Origin: Acidobacteriaceae bacterium
GTDB taxonomy: Bacteria; Acidobacteriota; Terriglobia; Bryobacterales; Bryobacteraceae
Direction: 5' to 3'
Assembly (NCBI GenBank): GCA_019239585.1
Contig: JAFAZU010000542.1
Span: 1 to 8,704 of the forward strand
Length of the DNA: 8,704 nt
This document shows, piece by piece, positions 1 through 7,336 of this stretch (positions are counted from its first letter, which is position 1; every line of letters starts with the position of its first letter). The translations under genes were made by a program, and so were the position numbers. The notes under the pieces were generated by a model that saw nothing but the letters and a program-made list of their open reading frames with translations, was not told where the DNA came from and made no database searches.

Positions 1-1055
1 CCGTTGTGCCCTTCGTTGGGCACCCAAGTCGCTCCCGTATATTCCACCAGAGATTCAACCTGGGGGCCTGTTTGCCAAAGCGCTCCATACCCGACTCCAA
101 GCAGCGGCCTCTTTTCCGCGAGAAACCAAAGGAAACGCCAAATCTGATCGCGGCCTGTCAGGGTTGCGTCGCCGTATAAAAGGTCAAGCGTTTCGTCCAA
201 TCCGTAGCCCATCACCAGGATTGCGATGCAGCTGGCTCCCAGAACGCAAATGGTGGCTAAGACGACCCGATTGGACTGATGAAGCTTATTCAGGATATGC
301 ATCAGGGCCACCAAGCCCAGCGAAATCATCAGGATGCCAAGTGCTGACTTCGAAAGTGTGAGCAACAACATCGTAGAGGCCGCTAGGAACGAAACTACAG
401 CTATCGTGCGGAAGCGAGTTATGAAGTGGTTCGTGATTCCAAGGCCAATAATAGGGATGGATAGAAAGAAAAACTCCCCAGCTCCGTTTTTGTGGATGTG
501 AATCCCCGCAAAGCCGATCGGAGTTTGCGAAACTGTGGGGAAAAACCAGGACATCAAATCTAGAATAGTGATAAAGCAAAACGTCCTAAACATTACCCGC
601 AAAGCGCTGCTTTGACTAGGTGTGGATAAAGCAAGCAATACTGCTGTTCCAGTTTCGATGGTGAGGCGGGCTGCGCGTTTGGCCGTGAGATCTGGAAAAT
701 TGGACCAAGCTATAGATGTAAAAATCCAGAGCAGCATAAGGGCTACTGGCATCATTGCGAGCAAGAACTGCTGAAGCGAGACTTTCGAAAGACGTGCAAC
801 AACGATGCTCCCCAAAAACGCTGCTACTGAAAATAATTCCAATCCAAGGCTTCCCGAGGCGTCGTTAGCGTCTTGGCCAGTCCCAAGTCGACCACTCACG
901 ATGGCGGAGAAAAGCGGAACAAATTCAAAAAGGAGCACAACAGTAAAAAGTGTGGCCCACAATTGCACCCTTCTCTGGAGGTAATCAATCGCCGGCTTCA
1001 CTGGCTGGTTGGATTGAAAGGCGTGCCCGGGGGCAGCTGTGTTCGACCCGATCAT
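1..1055 (-). CDS. O-antigen ligase / Wzy-type polymerase family membrane protein (Wzy_C), C-terminus beyond the window
   Basis: The minus frame is open from ATG at 1055 to the left edge (351 codons, no stop). The start is supported by AGGG about 7 bases upstream. The protein is very hydrophobic, with predicted membrane helices near residues 32-52, 72-88, 97-116, 134-144, 159-173, 196-207, 216-233, 238-254 and 264-283. Before the edge it shows the Wzy_C signature: a SIAWSNFPDL-type loop (114-123), TLSKSALG (233-240), GRDQIWRF (301-308), KRPLLGVGYG (315-324) and NEGHNG at the edge, the usual site of a conserved periplasmic His. Family members are about 400-450 aa, so roughly 60-100 residues are probably missing. 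Members either polymerise lipid-linked repeat units or ligate glycan to an acceptor at the periplasmic face of the inner membrane. Motifs alone do not separate the two; the EPS context favours polymerase. Sampled 60-base lines are 37-52% GC, against about 67% in neighbouring genes, suggesting separate acquisition. Confidence 0.85.
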   Translation of the reverse strand, partial: MIGSNTAAPGHAFQSNQPVKPAIDYLQRRVQLWATLFTVVLLFEFVPLFSAIVSGRLGTGQDANDASGSLGLELFSVAAFLGSIVVARLSKVSLQQFLLAMMPVALMLLWIFTSIAWSNFPDLTAKRAARLTIETGTAVLLALSTPSQSSALRVMFRTFCFITILDLMSWFFPTVSQTPIGFAGIHIHKNGAGEFFFLSIPIIGLGITNHFITRFRTIAVVSFLAASTMLLLTLSKSALGILMISLGLVALMHILNKLHQSNRVVLATICVLGASCIAILVMGYGLDETLDLLYGDATLTGRDQIWRFLWFLAEKRPLLGVGYGALWQTGPQVESLVEYTGATWVPNEGHN

Positions 1056-1573
1056 GAACTACCCTGACGACCAATGCGCCACGTTGTGTCTCGAATGTGC
1101 CGGGAGCAAGGCGTTGGGTACCTCGGGTCCAGATCCATAAGTGGCGTCACACATTCCGCATGTGGTTCATTCACCGAATTCGAGCGAGGCCGCCTTCTCC
1201 GTGAGCGTTGCGTTCCATGACTCGCTTCCCAAGCTTCCGATCCCCCTTGCGACGCAGACTATGTCACTCTGCCACGCTTTGAACGCGCGTTCCATCCGAT
1301 CTGACGGCCCCGGACTCGGATCAAAGCGACATCCAAAACGTGTGCCAGACTCTGTTGATGTGGTACGGATTGGAGCGCGTGACTTATGGTATTCCACTGC
1401 TCATTCTAGAATTCCCATTCCCAACGGGAGGACGCGCTTCTTATCGTGGCGCTCTCGTTTAAAATTGGCTCATGTGCCATCCTGGACGGCAGCAAACGAA
1501 CCAGTCCGACGACAGGTAGAAGTGAAAATTGCACAGGCGAGCGCCAAACAAGCCGTAGGCATTGCTTGGCCCA
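1056..1573. other. 518-base gap without a convincing gene
   Basis: This region lies between the end of the GH5 gene and the start of the Wzy_C gene, both on the minus strand. Reading frames exist on both strands (1141-1641 plus, 1167-1397 minus), but they start on GTG without a ribosome binding site, have low-complexity or shadow-like composition, and resemble no family I recognise. No strong GC-rich hairpin with a T-run follows the GH5 stop; only a weak CAAGC/GCTTG pair lies near 1545-1570. A partial sigma-54-like match is at 1332-1347 (minus). The region probably holds the promoter and leader of the Wzy_C gene and perhaps remnants of lost sequence. Confidence 0.6.
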
Positions 1574-4141
1574 TCAGACGATCGGGCTGGGTTGCAAGGC
1601 CCAGCTGTCATTGGGCACCGCCGGATTGCCTTGCTGCGTGACATTCCCGCTCAGAACAACTTGAGAGCCGTTCATCAGCCATTCCGCGAGCTGCCCATTG
1701 CTGCTGTTGCGCCACAGGATATCGGATTTCCCATCGCCGTTGTAATCGCCGATTTGTGCGATCTGCCAAGATGCGTCAGGCATTGCCGGCACGCCCAGGA
1801 AGGACACCTGTTGGATCGATGTCACCTGCGCTGCATTCATGCTCCAGTCGATCAGAGTGCCGCCGCTGTTGCGCCAGAGGATATCGGACATCCCGTCGCC
1901 GTTGAAATCCCCAGTGCCCGCGATGCTCCAGGTCCCATCCGGTCCTACCGGGTTGCCCTGAAGGGTCACCGGCCGACTCGATTCGACCTGCGCCCCATTC
2001 ATGGTCCACTCGACTAGCGAGCCGTTGACGTTGCGCCACAGGATGTCCGATTTTCCGTCACCGTCGAAGTCGGCTTCGCCGACAATGCTCCAGGAACTGT
2101 CGGGTGTCGCGGGGGTGCCCTGAGAAGTCACTATTTGATTCGAGATGATCTGCGCACCGCTCATCGTCCACTCGATAAGGGAACCGCCGGTGTTGCGCCA
2201 TAAAATGTCGGATTTCCCGTCCCCGATGAAATCCGAGACCGCGACAACGTTCCAGGAACCGTCGGGCAGCGCCGGCTCGCCTTGAGACGTGACGACCTGG
2301 CTGGATGTGATTTGTGATCCGCTCATCGTCCAGTCGACCAGAGTGCCATCCTGGTGGCGCCACAAGATGTCGGTTTTTCCATCTCCGTTGAAATCACCAT
2401 AGCCCACGATTTGCCATGAGCTGTCAGGCGCCGCCATATTGCCTCCACTCGTGACGTCCTGGACCGAAACGATCTGCGGCCCGTTCATGAGCCACTCGGC
2501 GATCGCGCCATTGGTGTTTCGCCACAGCACGTCCGACTTGCCGCTGCCGCCGAAATCGGCGCTTGGTCCGGATGCCAACGACACCACGCTGGTGCTCGAG
2601 TTGCTCGCCGTTCCGCCCTGCCCGTCACTGAGGCCGATTGTGAAGCTCGTGTCGATGGGTGCCCCCGGAAGCTGATTGCCCGTGGGCCTGAAGACCAAGC
2701 CCTCCAATGCCGATTGCACCAGCGCAACTGATCCCGCGACTGTATAGAGACCGTTCACGATGTGGCTGCCGTCAATCGCGGCTTGGGGATCGCTCAAGGT
2801 CCCATTCAGGCTCGGGCTGAAGGTGACCGTCACGGTGACGGTGGCCATCCCTGGATCTGAAAGCGTTACCCCCGCAAAAGGTAAGATCGTATTGTGTTCG
2901 TTGGTTGCCTGGTCCGCCAAGGTGCCGGCGATTTGCGGAACGCTCACCATGAGGCTGAAGGCGGGCGAGACTTCGCTCGTCACGCCCACCGAATCCGTGA
3001 AGGTTGCAGAAAAACTATGTACGCCGTTCGAGGTTTGTTTGGTTGAGAAGCTCCAGTTACCGCTCCCGTCCGAATTTGCCACTCCGATCAAGGCGCCGTT
3101 GTCGAAGATCGAGATGGTGCTGTTCGAGGCGGCCGTGCCGGATAGCGTCAAAGCATTGGCGCGAATGACCCCTCCAACCGGGAGAATGGTGCCGGATTCG
3201 ATCGAGGCAATCACCGGCTGGGCGTGCTCGGTCAAGACCGCCATCTGAGCCCTATCCTGCCCCGGCACCAACGGATTTATTTCAATCGAGTTGTACCACG
3301 TGCCTGTGGTTCGATAATTCCAATACGTTCCGGAAATCCCGTCTGCCTGAAGTGCATCGAGAAAATTGCCAAGGACGGTCAGCCAGCGCGGATCGTTGTC
3401 GGGAACTCCGAACTCGCCCATGAAGCCGCGATTGCCAGTCTGTTCCAGCCATTGCACGAACGGCTGGATATCGTCGACCCCCATGGAGGGGTATCCGCCT
3501 CCTTGATCGTAAGTCACGGTATAATCACCGGTCGACATCGGTTCGAAATAAGAGTGAGCTTCGTAAACGAGGTTATTGGCAGGATCGGTAATGTGAAGAT
3601 TGGAATTATACGTGAGCCATTCTGCTGCGCTCGCCCCACCATCTCCCTCGACATAAATTGTGCTGGCCATATCGACAGCGCGAATGGCGTTGACTGCCGC
3701 CTGAGCAGCAGTCGGCCAAACGGTCGGACTGCCCATGTCGTGCGGCTCGTTCATGATGTCGTAACCGGCCAATCCGACATGCCCCTTCAATTGGGCGGCG
3801 AGCTTGCCCCAAAAACCGGCAAAAGAGCTGATGGGGACCGCGGCCGACCCGATGACCTGCCCGTTTCCGGACCCGGCATCCTGGATGTTTGTGCTATAGC
3901 GCCCATAATTGTGGAGATCGACAATGACCTCCATTCCGTGCGCGGCTGCGTTGTTCAGAAATGTCTTGAGCGAGGAGAGTTGTGTCTGATCGAGCGGACC
4001 GTTCAGTGTCGGCTGAAGATTTTCCCAAGCCACCGGCAGCCTGATTAATCCTATGCCTCGGCTTTCCAAGTAGTCGAGATCGCCCGTGGTCGGATAGCTT
4101 CCCGGCGAATATTCGGCACCCGAAATATTGACACCGATCAT
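1574..4141 (-). CDS. Modular GH5 (cellulase-family) glycanase with Ig-like, cadherin-like and FG-GAP repeat domains
   Basis: The protein has 855 aa. Residues 1-305 form a glycoside hydrolase family 5 barrel: IRLPVAWE (R34), DLHNYG (H77), the acid/base motif MNEP (N131, E132), AHSY (H196, Y198), the nucleophile in GEFG (E243) and TYWNYR (W274). All expected GH5 active-site residues are present, so it should be an active retaining endo-beta-glycanase. Residues about 313-400 are a bacterial Ig-like domain, 403-523 a cadherin-like domain ending in SDGQGGTAS, and 529-850 six FG-GAP repeats. The ATG at 4141 follows AAGAGG by six bases. An in-frame TAA six codons upstream leaves no room for a signal peptide, so export would need a signal-less route such as type I secretion, as known for rhizobial ExsH-type glycanases (analogy). 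No RTX nonapeptides are seen. Its place in an EPS cluster suggests trimming or release of the polymer, but plant beta-glucan as substrate is equally possible. Exact substrate unknown. Confidence 0.9.
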   Translation of the reverse strand: MIGVNISGAEYSPGSYPTTGDLDYLESRGIGLIRLPVAWENLQPTLNGPLDQTQLSSLKTFLNNAAAHGMEVIVDLHNYGRYSTNIQDAGSGNGQVIGSAAVPISSFAGFWGKLAAQLKGHVGLAGYDIMNEPHDMGSPTVWPTAAQAAVNAIRAVDMASTIYVEGDGGASAAEWLTYNSNLHITDPANNLVYEAHSYFEPMSTGDYTVTYDQGGGYPSMGVDDIQPFVQWLEQTGNRGFMGEFGVPDNDPRWLTVLGNFLDALQADGISGTYWNYRTTGTWYNSIEINPLVPGQDRAQMAVLTEHAQPVIASIESGTILPVGGVIRANALTLSGTAASNSTISIFDNGALIGVANSDGSGNWSFSTKQTSNGVHSFSATFTDSVGVTSEVSPAFSLMVSVPQIAGTLADQATNEHNTILPFAGVTLSDPGMATVTVTVTFSPSLNGTLSDPQAAIDGSHIVNGLYTVAGSVALVQSALEGLVFRPTGNQLPGAPIDTSFTIGLSDGQGGTASNSSTSVVSLASGPSADFGGSGKSDVLWRNTNGAIAEWLMNGPQIVSVQDVTSGGNMAAPDSSWQIVGYGDFNGDGKTDILWRHQDGTLVDWTMSGSQITSSQVVTSQGEPALPDGSWNVVAVSDFIGDGKSDILWRNTGGSLIEWTMSGAQIISNQIVTSQGTPATPDSSWSIVGEADFDGDGKSDILWRNVNGSLVEWTMNGAQVESSRPVTLQGNPVGPDGTWSIAGTGDFNGDGMSDILWRNSGGTLIDWSMNAAQVTSIQQVSFLGVPAMPDASWQIAQIGDYNGDGKSDILWRNSSNGQLAEWLMNGSQVVLSGNVTQQGNPAVPNDSWALQPSPIV
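1592..2557 (-). repeat. Six tandem FG-GAP/VCBS-type repeats of exactly 54 residues (162 bases)
   Basis: Inside the GH5 protein, a D-[FY]-x-G-D-G-[KM]-[ST]-D-I-L-W-R core begins at residues 529, 583, 637, 691, 745 and 799, always 54 apart. Each unit continues with x-W-x-M-x-G-x-Q, a T-rich turn, a G-x-P-x-x-P-D motif and a final SW-x-I strand. Repeats 2-6 keep the DxxGDGxxD calcium-binding loop. The first has GGSGKSD and probably binds calcium poorly. The last gains one residue after its RN and ends at the C-terminus. FG-GAP repeats form beta-propeller blades in integrin-like proteins; six blades here would suit carbohydrate or surface binding. The underlying DNA is also visibly repetitive. 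Confidence 0.92.
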
Positions 4142-4335
4142 ATCCGCCTCTTCTTGTTACTGTGTTCAGGCAAAATGAGTTCAATCCGCCAACCGGCGGT
4201 GAATTGGAATCGTAAGATTTTCGCTGTCGGGCCTTCCCGTTCGAGAATGGTGCAAATGGCTGCCCGTTGTCTGGCGGCATGGGACGACGCGGCTCGGGCT
4301 GCAGCCCGGTCGCGCTCGTCGTCAGATCTTGCCAA
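4138..4335 (-). CDS. Possible small upstream ORF coupled to the GH5 gene
   Basis: A 65-codon minus frame ends in TGA at 4140-4138, sharing the four bases ATGA with the GH5 start. This arrangement is typical of translational coupling. The predicted product is basic and Ala/Arg-rich at the N-terminus, with a more protein-like C-terminal half (REGPTAKILRFQFTAGWRIE, then a Lys/Arg-rich tail). The only usable start is TTG at 4335, because an in-frame TAG lies nine codons upstream, and no good ribosome binding site precedes it. I recognise no family. It could be a leader peptide, a small protein, or chance. The overlap is its main support. Confidence 0.22.
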   Translation of the reverse strand: MARSDDERDRAAARAASSHAARQRAAICTILEREGPTAKILRFQFTAGWRIELILPEHSNKKRRI

Positions 4336-4502
4336 GCCGGACCAAATGGCGGAGCGCGACTACCGTGACCGAACCGGGCGCACGCGGCGGCCGGTTGGGT
4401 ATGGGATCAGCGTGTAGAATTCACCTCGGTCTTGGTCTACTGCGACCAAGGGGGGCGTCCCGAGATCTGCCAGCCCGCATTACAAACAATCCGAGCGTCG
4501 TG
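4142..4502. other. Divergent control region between the GH5 and GT61 genes
   Basis: This stretch of about 360 bases separates a minus-strand and a plus-strand gene and should carry both promoters. Visible elements are the GH5 ribosome binding site AAGAGG just upstream of 4141, a short CCGCC/GGCGG hairpin with an AACC loop at 4186-4199, a -10-like TAGAAT near 4415-4420 (plus) without a good -35, and the inverted repeat at 4431-4450. No sigma-54-type GG/GC pair with correct spacing was found in either direction. The GT61 frame stays open back to TTG at 4329, but that 58-residue extension is Arg/Gly-rich and unlike the family, so I treat it as non-coding. Confidence 0.5.
4431..4450. repeat. Perfect inverted repeat upstream of the GT61 gene
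   Basis: CTTGGTC (4431-4437) and GACCAAG (4444-4450) are perfect 7-base arms around a six-base TACTGC centre, followed by a run of six G. The repeat sits 53 bases before the GT61 start and just after a -10-like TAGAAT. It is suitably placed for an operator or a leader-RNA hairpin. No T-run follows in either direction, so it is not an intrinsic terminator. Confidence 0.5.
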
Positions 4503-5675
4503 ATGAAACCGAGCACTCTTCGGCAGGTGGCGGGAAATCTCGCGAAGGGCCTTATCAATGCCGCAGCGGCAAGGCACCTGCTGCCCGACTTCACGCTTTC
4601 CGCTCCGCCCACGGACGGGATAACGGCCGAGAACTGCGCGCGCGAAGCATTCGCCTTCTTGACCGAGATCTCCACCGGGCAGTTTATCGAGCGGAGCGCG
4701 CCCCGAACGGCCGATGGTCACCTTCATTGGAAATTTCGGGCGTGGCTTCAGGAGCGCATTGAGAACAGTTATGTGCTTGTCCTTCGGCGCGGGCACGTTT
4801 GGGGACGGCTCGGTGCCGTATTCACTCCCGACAATCGGCTAGTTTGGGATGTCTCGCGAGAATTCTACGTCGGCCACTGGAGCGACCATTCCGCCTTTTT
4901 CCAGCTCATCGGCCCTGCGCGTCGCGTGCGGGGGCGTGTCGCGGTGCTCGCCACGGATGGCTCGCATGTCTTCTACCATTGGATGTGCGACGTGCTGCCA
5001 CGGCTTCGCACGCTCGAGCTCAGCGGTGATCTTCCCTCCATCGACAAGTTCATCGTCGACTACCGCGGTTTGCCTTTCCAGCGCGACACTCTCGCTGAGC
5101 TCGGCGTGCCTTTGGAAAAGATTATCCCGGCGACGGACAATCGCTGGTTTCATATCGAGGCCGACGAGCTTGTCGTGCCCTCATTGCCGTCTCGCATGAA
5201 CAGTGTTTCGCCCTGGGCAAGCGATTATCTGCGAGATCGTTTCGGTCAGCGCTCGGGAGCACCTCGGCATCTCATCTACGTCTCACGCCAAAGGGCGATC
5301 GGAAGGCGAATCAGAAACGAGGGAGAGGTTTGCCGAGTGCTGGAGGAACGGGGATTCCGCACGATCGTATTGGAATCCATGCCGGCGATCGAGCAGCGCC
5401 TTTTGTTCTCGCAGGCGCGGGTCGTGATCGGTCCGCACGGGGGTGGATTGACCAATGTCCTATTCCAGCAACCCGGCACGGCGCTCATCGACCTGTTCGC
5501 GCCCGGATGGGTGAACCCGTGTTTCTGGACAATCGCAGATGCCGGGCAAGTTCGGTATGGTTACGTCATCGGGCCCGGGGATCATTATCCCGAGGGAGTC
5601 GAGGGGCTCTCTCAAGGTGAGGACATCACGGTCGACCTCTCTGCACTCGATGCCGCATTGCACGGGATCGTGTGA
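4503..5675 (+). CDS. Glycosyltransferase family 61 (DUF563) protein
   Basis: The product is 390 aa from ATG 4503. Family hallmarks are FYHWMCDVLPRL (157-168, invariant H-W with a following Asp and PR), IYVSRQRAIGRRIRNE (258-273) and IGPHGGGLTNVLF (309-321), the GT61 motif near the nucleotide-sugar site. The ending FAPGWVNPCFW (332-342) is also typical. No signal peptide or membrane helix is seen, so it should act at the cytoplasmic face on lipid-linked intermediates. The family includes plant beta-1,2-xylosyltransferase and eukaryotic EOGT. Because UDP-xylose synthase is encoded nearby, xylose is an attractive donor, but this is inference. ATG 4503 was chosen because family-like sequence begins there. 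The ribosome binding site is weak (GAGCG), and upstream starts at 4329 and 4401 are possible. It is the only plus-strand gene among minus-strand EPS genes, so it is transcribed separately and converges on the WcaJ-like gene with a 74-base gap that shows no clear terminator. Confidence 0.88.
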   Translation: MKPSTLRQVAGNLAKGLINAAAARHLLPDFTLSAPPTDGITAENCAREAFAFLTEISTGQFIERSAPRTADGHLHWKFRAWLQERIENSYVLVLRRGHVWGRLGAVFTPDNRLVWDVSREFYVGHWSDHSAFFQLIGPARRVRGRVAVLATDGSHVFYHWMCDVLPRLRTLELSGDLPSIDKFIVDYRGLPFQRDTLAELGVPLEKIIPATDNRWFHIEADELVVPSLPSRMNSVSPWASDYLRDRFGQRSGAPRHLIYVSRQRAIGRRIRNEGEVCRVLEERGFRTIVLESMPAIEQRLLFSQARVVIGPHGGGLTNVLFQQPGTALIDLFAPGWVNPCFWTIADAGQVRYGYVIGPGDHYPEGVEGLSQGEDITVDLSALDAALHGIV

Positions 5676-5749
5676 TGGTCTTGAAGGGATGCCGGTCGGA
5701 TCGCAGAGATCTACACTGAGTTCGCCGAAGCTGTCGAATGACCAGTCTG

Positions 5750-7237
5750 TCAGAACGCATTTCTGTACGCTGTCTTCGAAAACACCGTCATCAGGATAAT
5801 TTTTACATCGAGGAGGAATGACCAGTTGTCGATGTAGTATAGATCGCATTCGAAGCGGCGCTGCATCTTCTCCAACGTGTCGGTTTGTCCACGATGGCCG
5901 TTCACCTGAGCCCATCCAGTGATGCCCGGTTTGACGTTATGACGGCGAGAGAAGGGCGCAATATGTTCTTCAAACATGCGGTTGAGTGCCACGGGATGCG
6001 GCCTCGGCCCTACGATGGACATTTCCCCGGCGAGGACGTTGAGGAGCTGCGGTAATTCGTCCAAGTTGGTGCGGCGTAGGATCTGACCGACGCGCGTGAC
6101 ACGGGGATCGTCCCTCTTGGCCTGACTGAAGGCGTAGCCGTCCTCGTTAGTGGTCATGGAGCGGAACTTAAAGACGCGAATGGTCTCGTTATTGTAACCG
6201 TGGCGTGTCTGGCGGAAGAATACAGGGCCGCGTGAATCGAGCTTGATCGCTAGGGCGACCAGAGCGAGAACTGGTGAGAGCAGCAGCAGTCCGCCACCGG
6301 CCGCCGCGATGTCGAACAATCGCTTCATAACCCGATGGAAAGACGAAAGCGGCGGATGCAGGAGCTGGATGGTCACCAGGGCGCCCAACTCTCCGAGCTG
6401 AGCCGAGCTTAAGATGTCCTCGGCGTCCGCGGGGATCATGTGCAAGGTCACGGGAAGCTCGCAAAGCGTGTCGGCAAGCTTCGCCGAGGCGCGCAAATCC
6501 GCCGACGGTGCGAGTATGACCACATCGTCGACTTTCTGCGCCCGGCAGAGCTGGGCCAAGCGGCGAGCCGCGACGGGATCGATGTAGGAGCCCTCGGCGT
6601 CCGCTCCGGCGGAGCCGTGCGGAAAAGGCAGGGAGCCGATAATGCGCACGCCCGTCTGTTTCAGGCGCTTCGTCACGCTAGCTTGTGGCGCGGCGCTGCC
6701 GATCAGGATCGCCCGACGGGCCTCGATCCGCCCGGCCACGATTGCGGCTTGAATTCGCGAATGCCCCAAGGTTCGCAGAATGAGGACCGTGGTGGTGACA
6801 GCGAAAAGCTGAATGAAGAACGTGGCTCGGGAATAGTCCTCGGTCAGCTTGAGGAGAAACAGCGTGGAAAGGAAGAAGGAAAACGCCAGGGCGACAGCGC
6901 CGATGCCATTCCACAAATAACGGTGCCGCGGCTGAATCTGCAGGGTGATGTAGTGACGGAACGCCAGTGAGACGAGCATGATGAGCAAGGCGAGGAACAG
7001 CGAGGCCGACACATAGGTAGCGTTGGGGGGCCCGAACTGCAGTACCAGGTAGCTGTAGCCGAAAGCCATGACATAGGCGGTTGCAGCGACCGCGACGAAT
7101 TCGCCGGACGCAATCCAGAACAGCAGGACCGATAGGTTCTCGATCTCTGCCGTTTTTTGGGCCGTGGCTTCCCGGCCGACGGTATGGTCCGGAAGGACCG
7201 AAGAAGGTGCGCTCGACACGCCGGCGTTGCCTGGCAT
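5750..7237 (-). CDS. Undecaprenyl-phosphate sugar-1-phosphate transferase (WcaJ/ExoY-type initiating enzyme)
   Basis: The product is 495 aa. It transfers a sugar-1-phosphate, usually glucose or galactose, from UDP-sugar to undecaprenyl phosphate and so starts the repeat unit at the inner membrane. There are four N-terminal membrane helices (about 44-62, 76-94, 111-130, 139-157), a Rossmann-like CoA_binding_3 domain (about 165-285), then the bacterial sugar transferase domain: KRLFDI (305-310) with a hydrophobic segment (309-332), FFRQTRHG (340-347), FKFRSM (356-361), the catalytic Asp-Glu pair in NLDELPQLLN (D393, E394), IVGPRPHP (408-415), PGITGWAQVNG (437-447) and YYIDNWS (467-473). Length and architecture match full-length WcaJ/PssY rather than short ExoY. 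The reading frame allows GTG at 7243, but GGAGG (7247-7243) overlaps that codon and lies five bases before ATG 7237, so ATG 7237 is preferred. It lies 99 bases after the UDP-xylose synthase gene, same strand. The exact sugar cannot be read from sequence. Confidence 0.95.
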   Translation of the reverse strand: MPGNAGVSSAPSSVLPDHTVGREATAQKTAEIENLSVLLFWIASGEFVAVAATAYVMAFGYSYLVLQFGPPNATYVSASLFLALLIMLVSLAFRHYITLQIQPRHRYLWNGIGAVALAFSFFLSTLFLLKLTEDYSRATFFIQLFAVTTTVLILRTLGHSRIQAAIVAGRIEARRAILIGSAAPQASVTKRLKQTGVRIIGSLPFPHGSAGADAEGSYIDPVAARRLAQLCRAQKVDDVVILAPSADLRASAKLADTLCELPVTLHMIPADAEDILSSAQLGELGALVTIQLLHPPLSSFHRVMKRLFDIAAAGGGLLLLSPVLALVALAIKLDSRGPVFFRQTRHGYNNETIRVFKFRSMTTNEDGYAFSQAKRDDPRVTRVGQILRRTNLDELPQLLNVLAGEMSIVGPRPHPVALNRMFEEHIAPFSRRHNVKPGITGWAQVNGHRGQTDTLEKMQRRFECDLYYIDNWSFLLDVKIILMTVFSKTAYRNAF

Positions 7238-7242
7238 TCCCA

Positions 7243-7247
7243 CCTCC
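7243..7247 (-). promoter_or_regulatory. Ribosome binding site GGAGG that decides the WcaJ-like gene start
   Basis: GGAGG is a perfect Shine-Dalgarno core, with the five-base spacer TGGGA before ATG 7237. It includes the first base of the alternative GTG start (7243), so that GTG cannot be the start served by it. Confidence 0.75.
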
Positions 7248-7306
7248 GCATCTCACAATGCAGGCCTACTCGCCCTTGAAGTAACAGCAAGATAACATTC
7301 ATGAGT

Positions 7307-7333
7307 ACCCCGGAAGCTTCATGCCGGGGTTTT
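7307..7333 (+). terminator. GC-rich hairpin with T-run oriented against the flanking genes
   Basis: ACCCCGG (7307-7313) pairs perfectly with CCGGGGT (7324-7330) across a ten-base loop that contains AAGCTT, and TTT follows on the plus strand. As an intrinsic terminator it would stop plus-strand, antisense transcription. In the minus direction it begins only four bases after the UXS stop codon and has an A-run before it but no T-run after it. There it may act as a weak or partial terminator, or as a 3'-end stabilising hairpin between the UXS and WcaJ-like genes. Confidence 0.5.
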
Positions 7334-7336
7334 GGC

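Noticed and set aside
1167..1397. 76-codon minus-strand ORF in the gap
   Set aside because: It starts on GTG with no ribosome binding site, just after an in-frame stop. I recognise no family, and its length is within chance expectation for this GC content.
1141..1664. Plus-strand ORFs of 166 and 72 codons in the gap
   Set aside because: The longer ORF has a GTG start without a ribosome binding site. Both overlap the end of the GH5 gene in antisense, and neither resembles a family.
1562..2363. Several overlapping ORFs on both strands across the FG-GAP region
   Set aside because: They are out-of-frame shadows that stay open because the underlying DNA repeats every 162 bases.
3224..4048. 274-codon plus-strand ORF
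   Set aside because: It is antisense to the GH5 catalytic domain, whose motifs are unambiguous. The composition is shadow-like with no recognisable domain.
4329..4502. 58-residue N-terminal extension of the GT61 protein
   Set aside because: It is Arg/Gly-rich, starts at TTG, resembles neither a signal peptide nor the family, and overlaps the likely promoter region.
6440..6970. 176-codon plus-strand ORF
   Set aside because: It is antisense to the membrane and Rossmann part of the WcaJ-like gene, highly charged and without a known fold.
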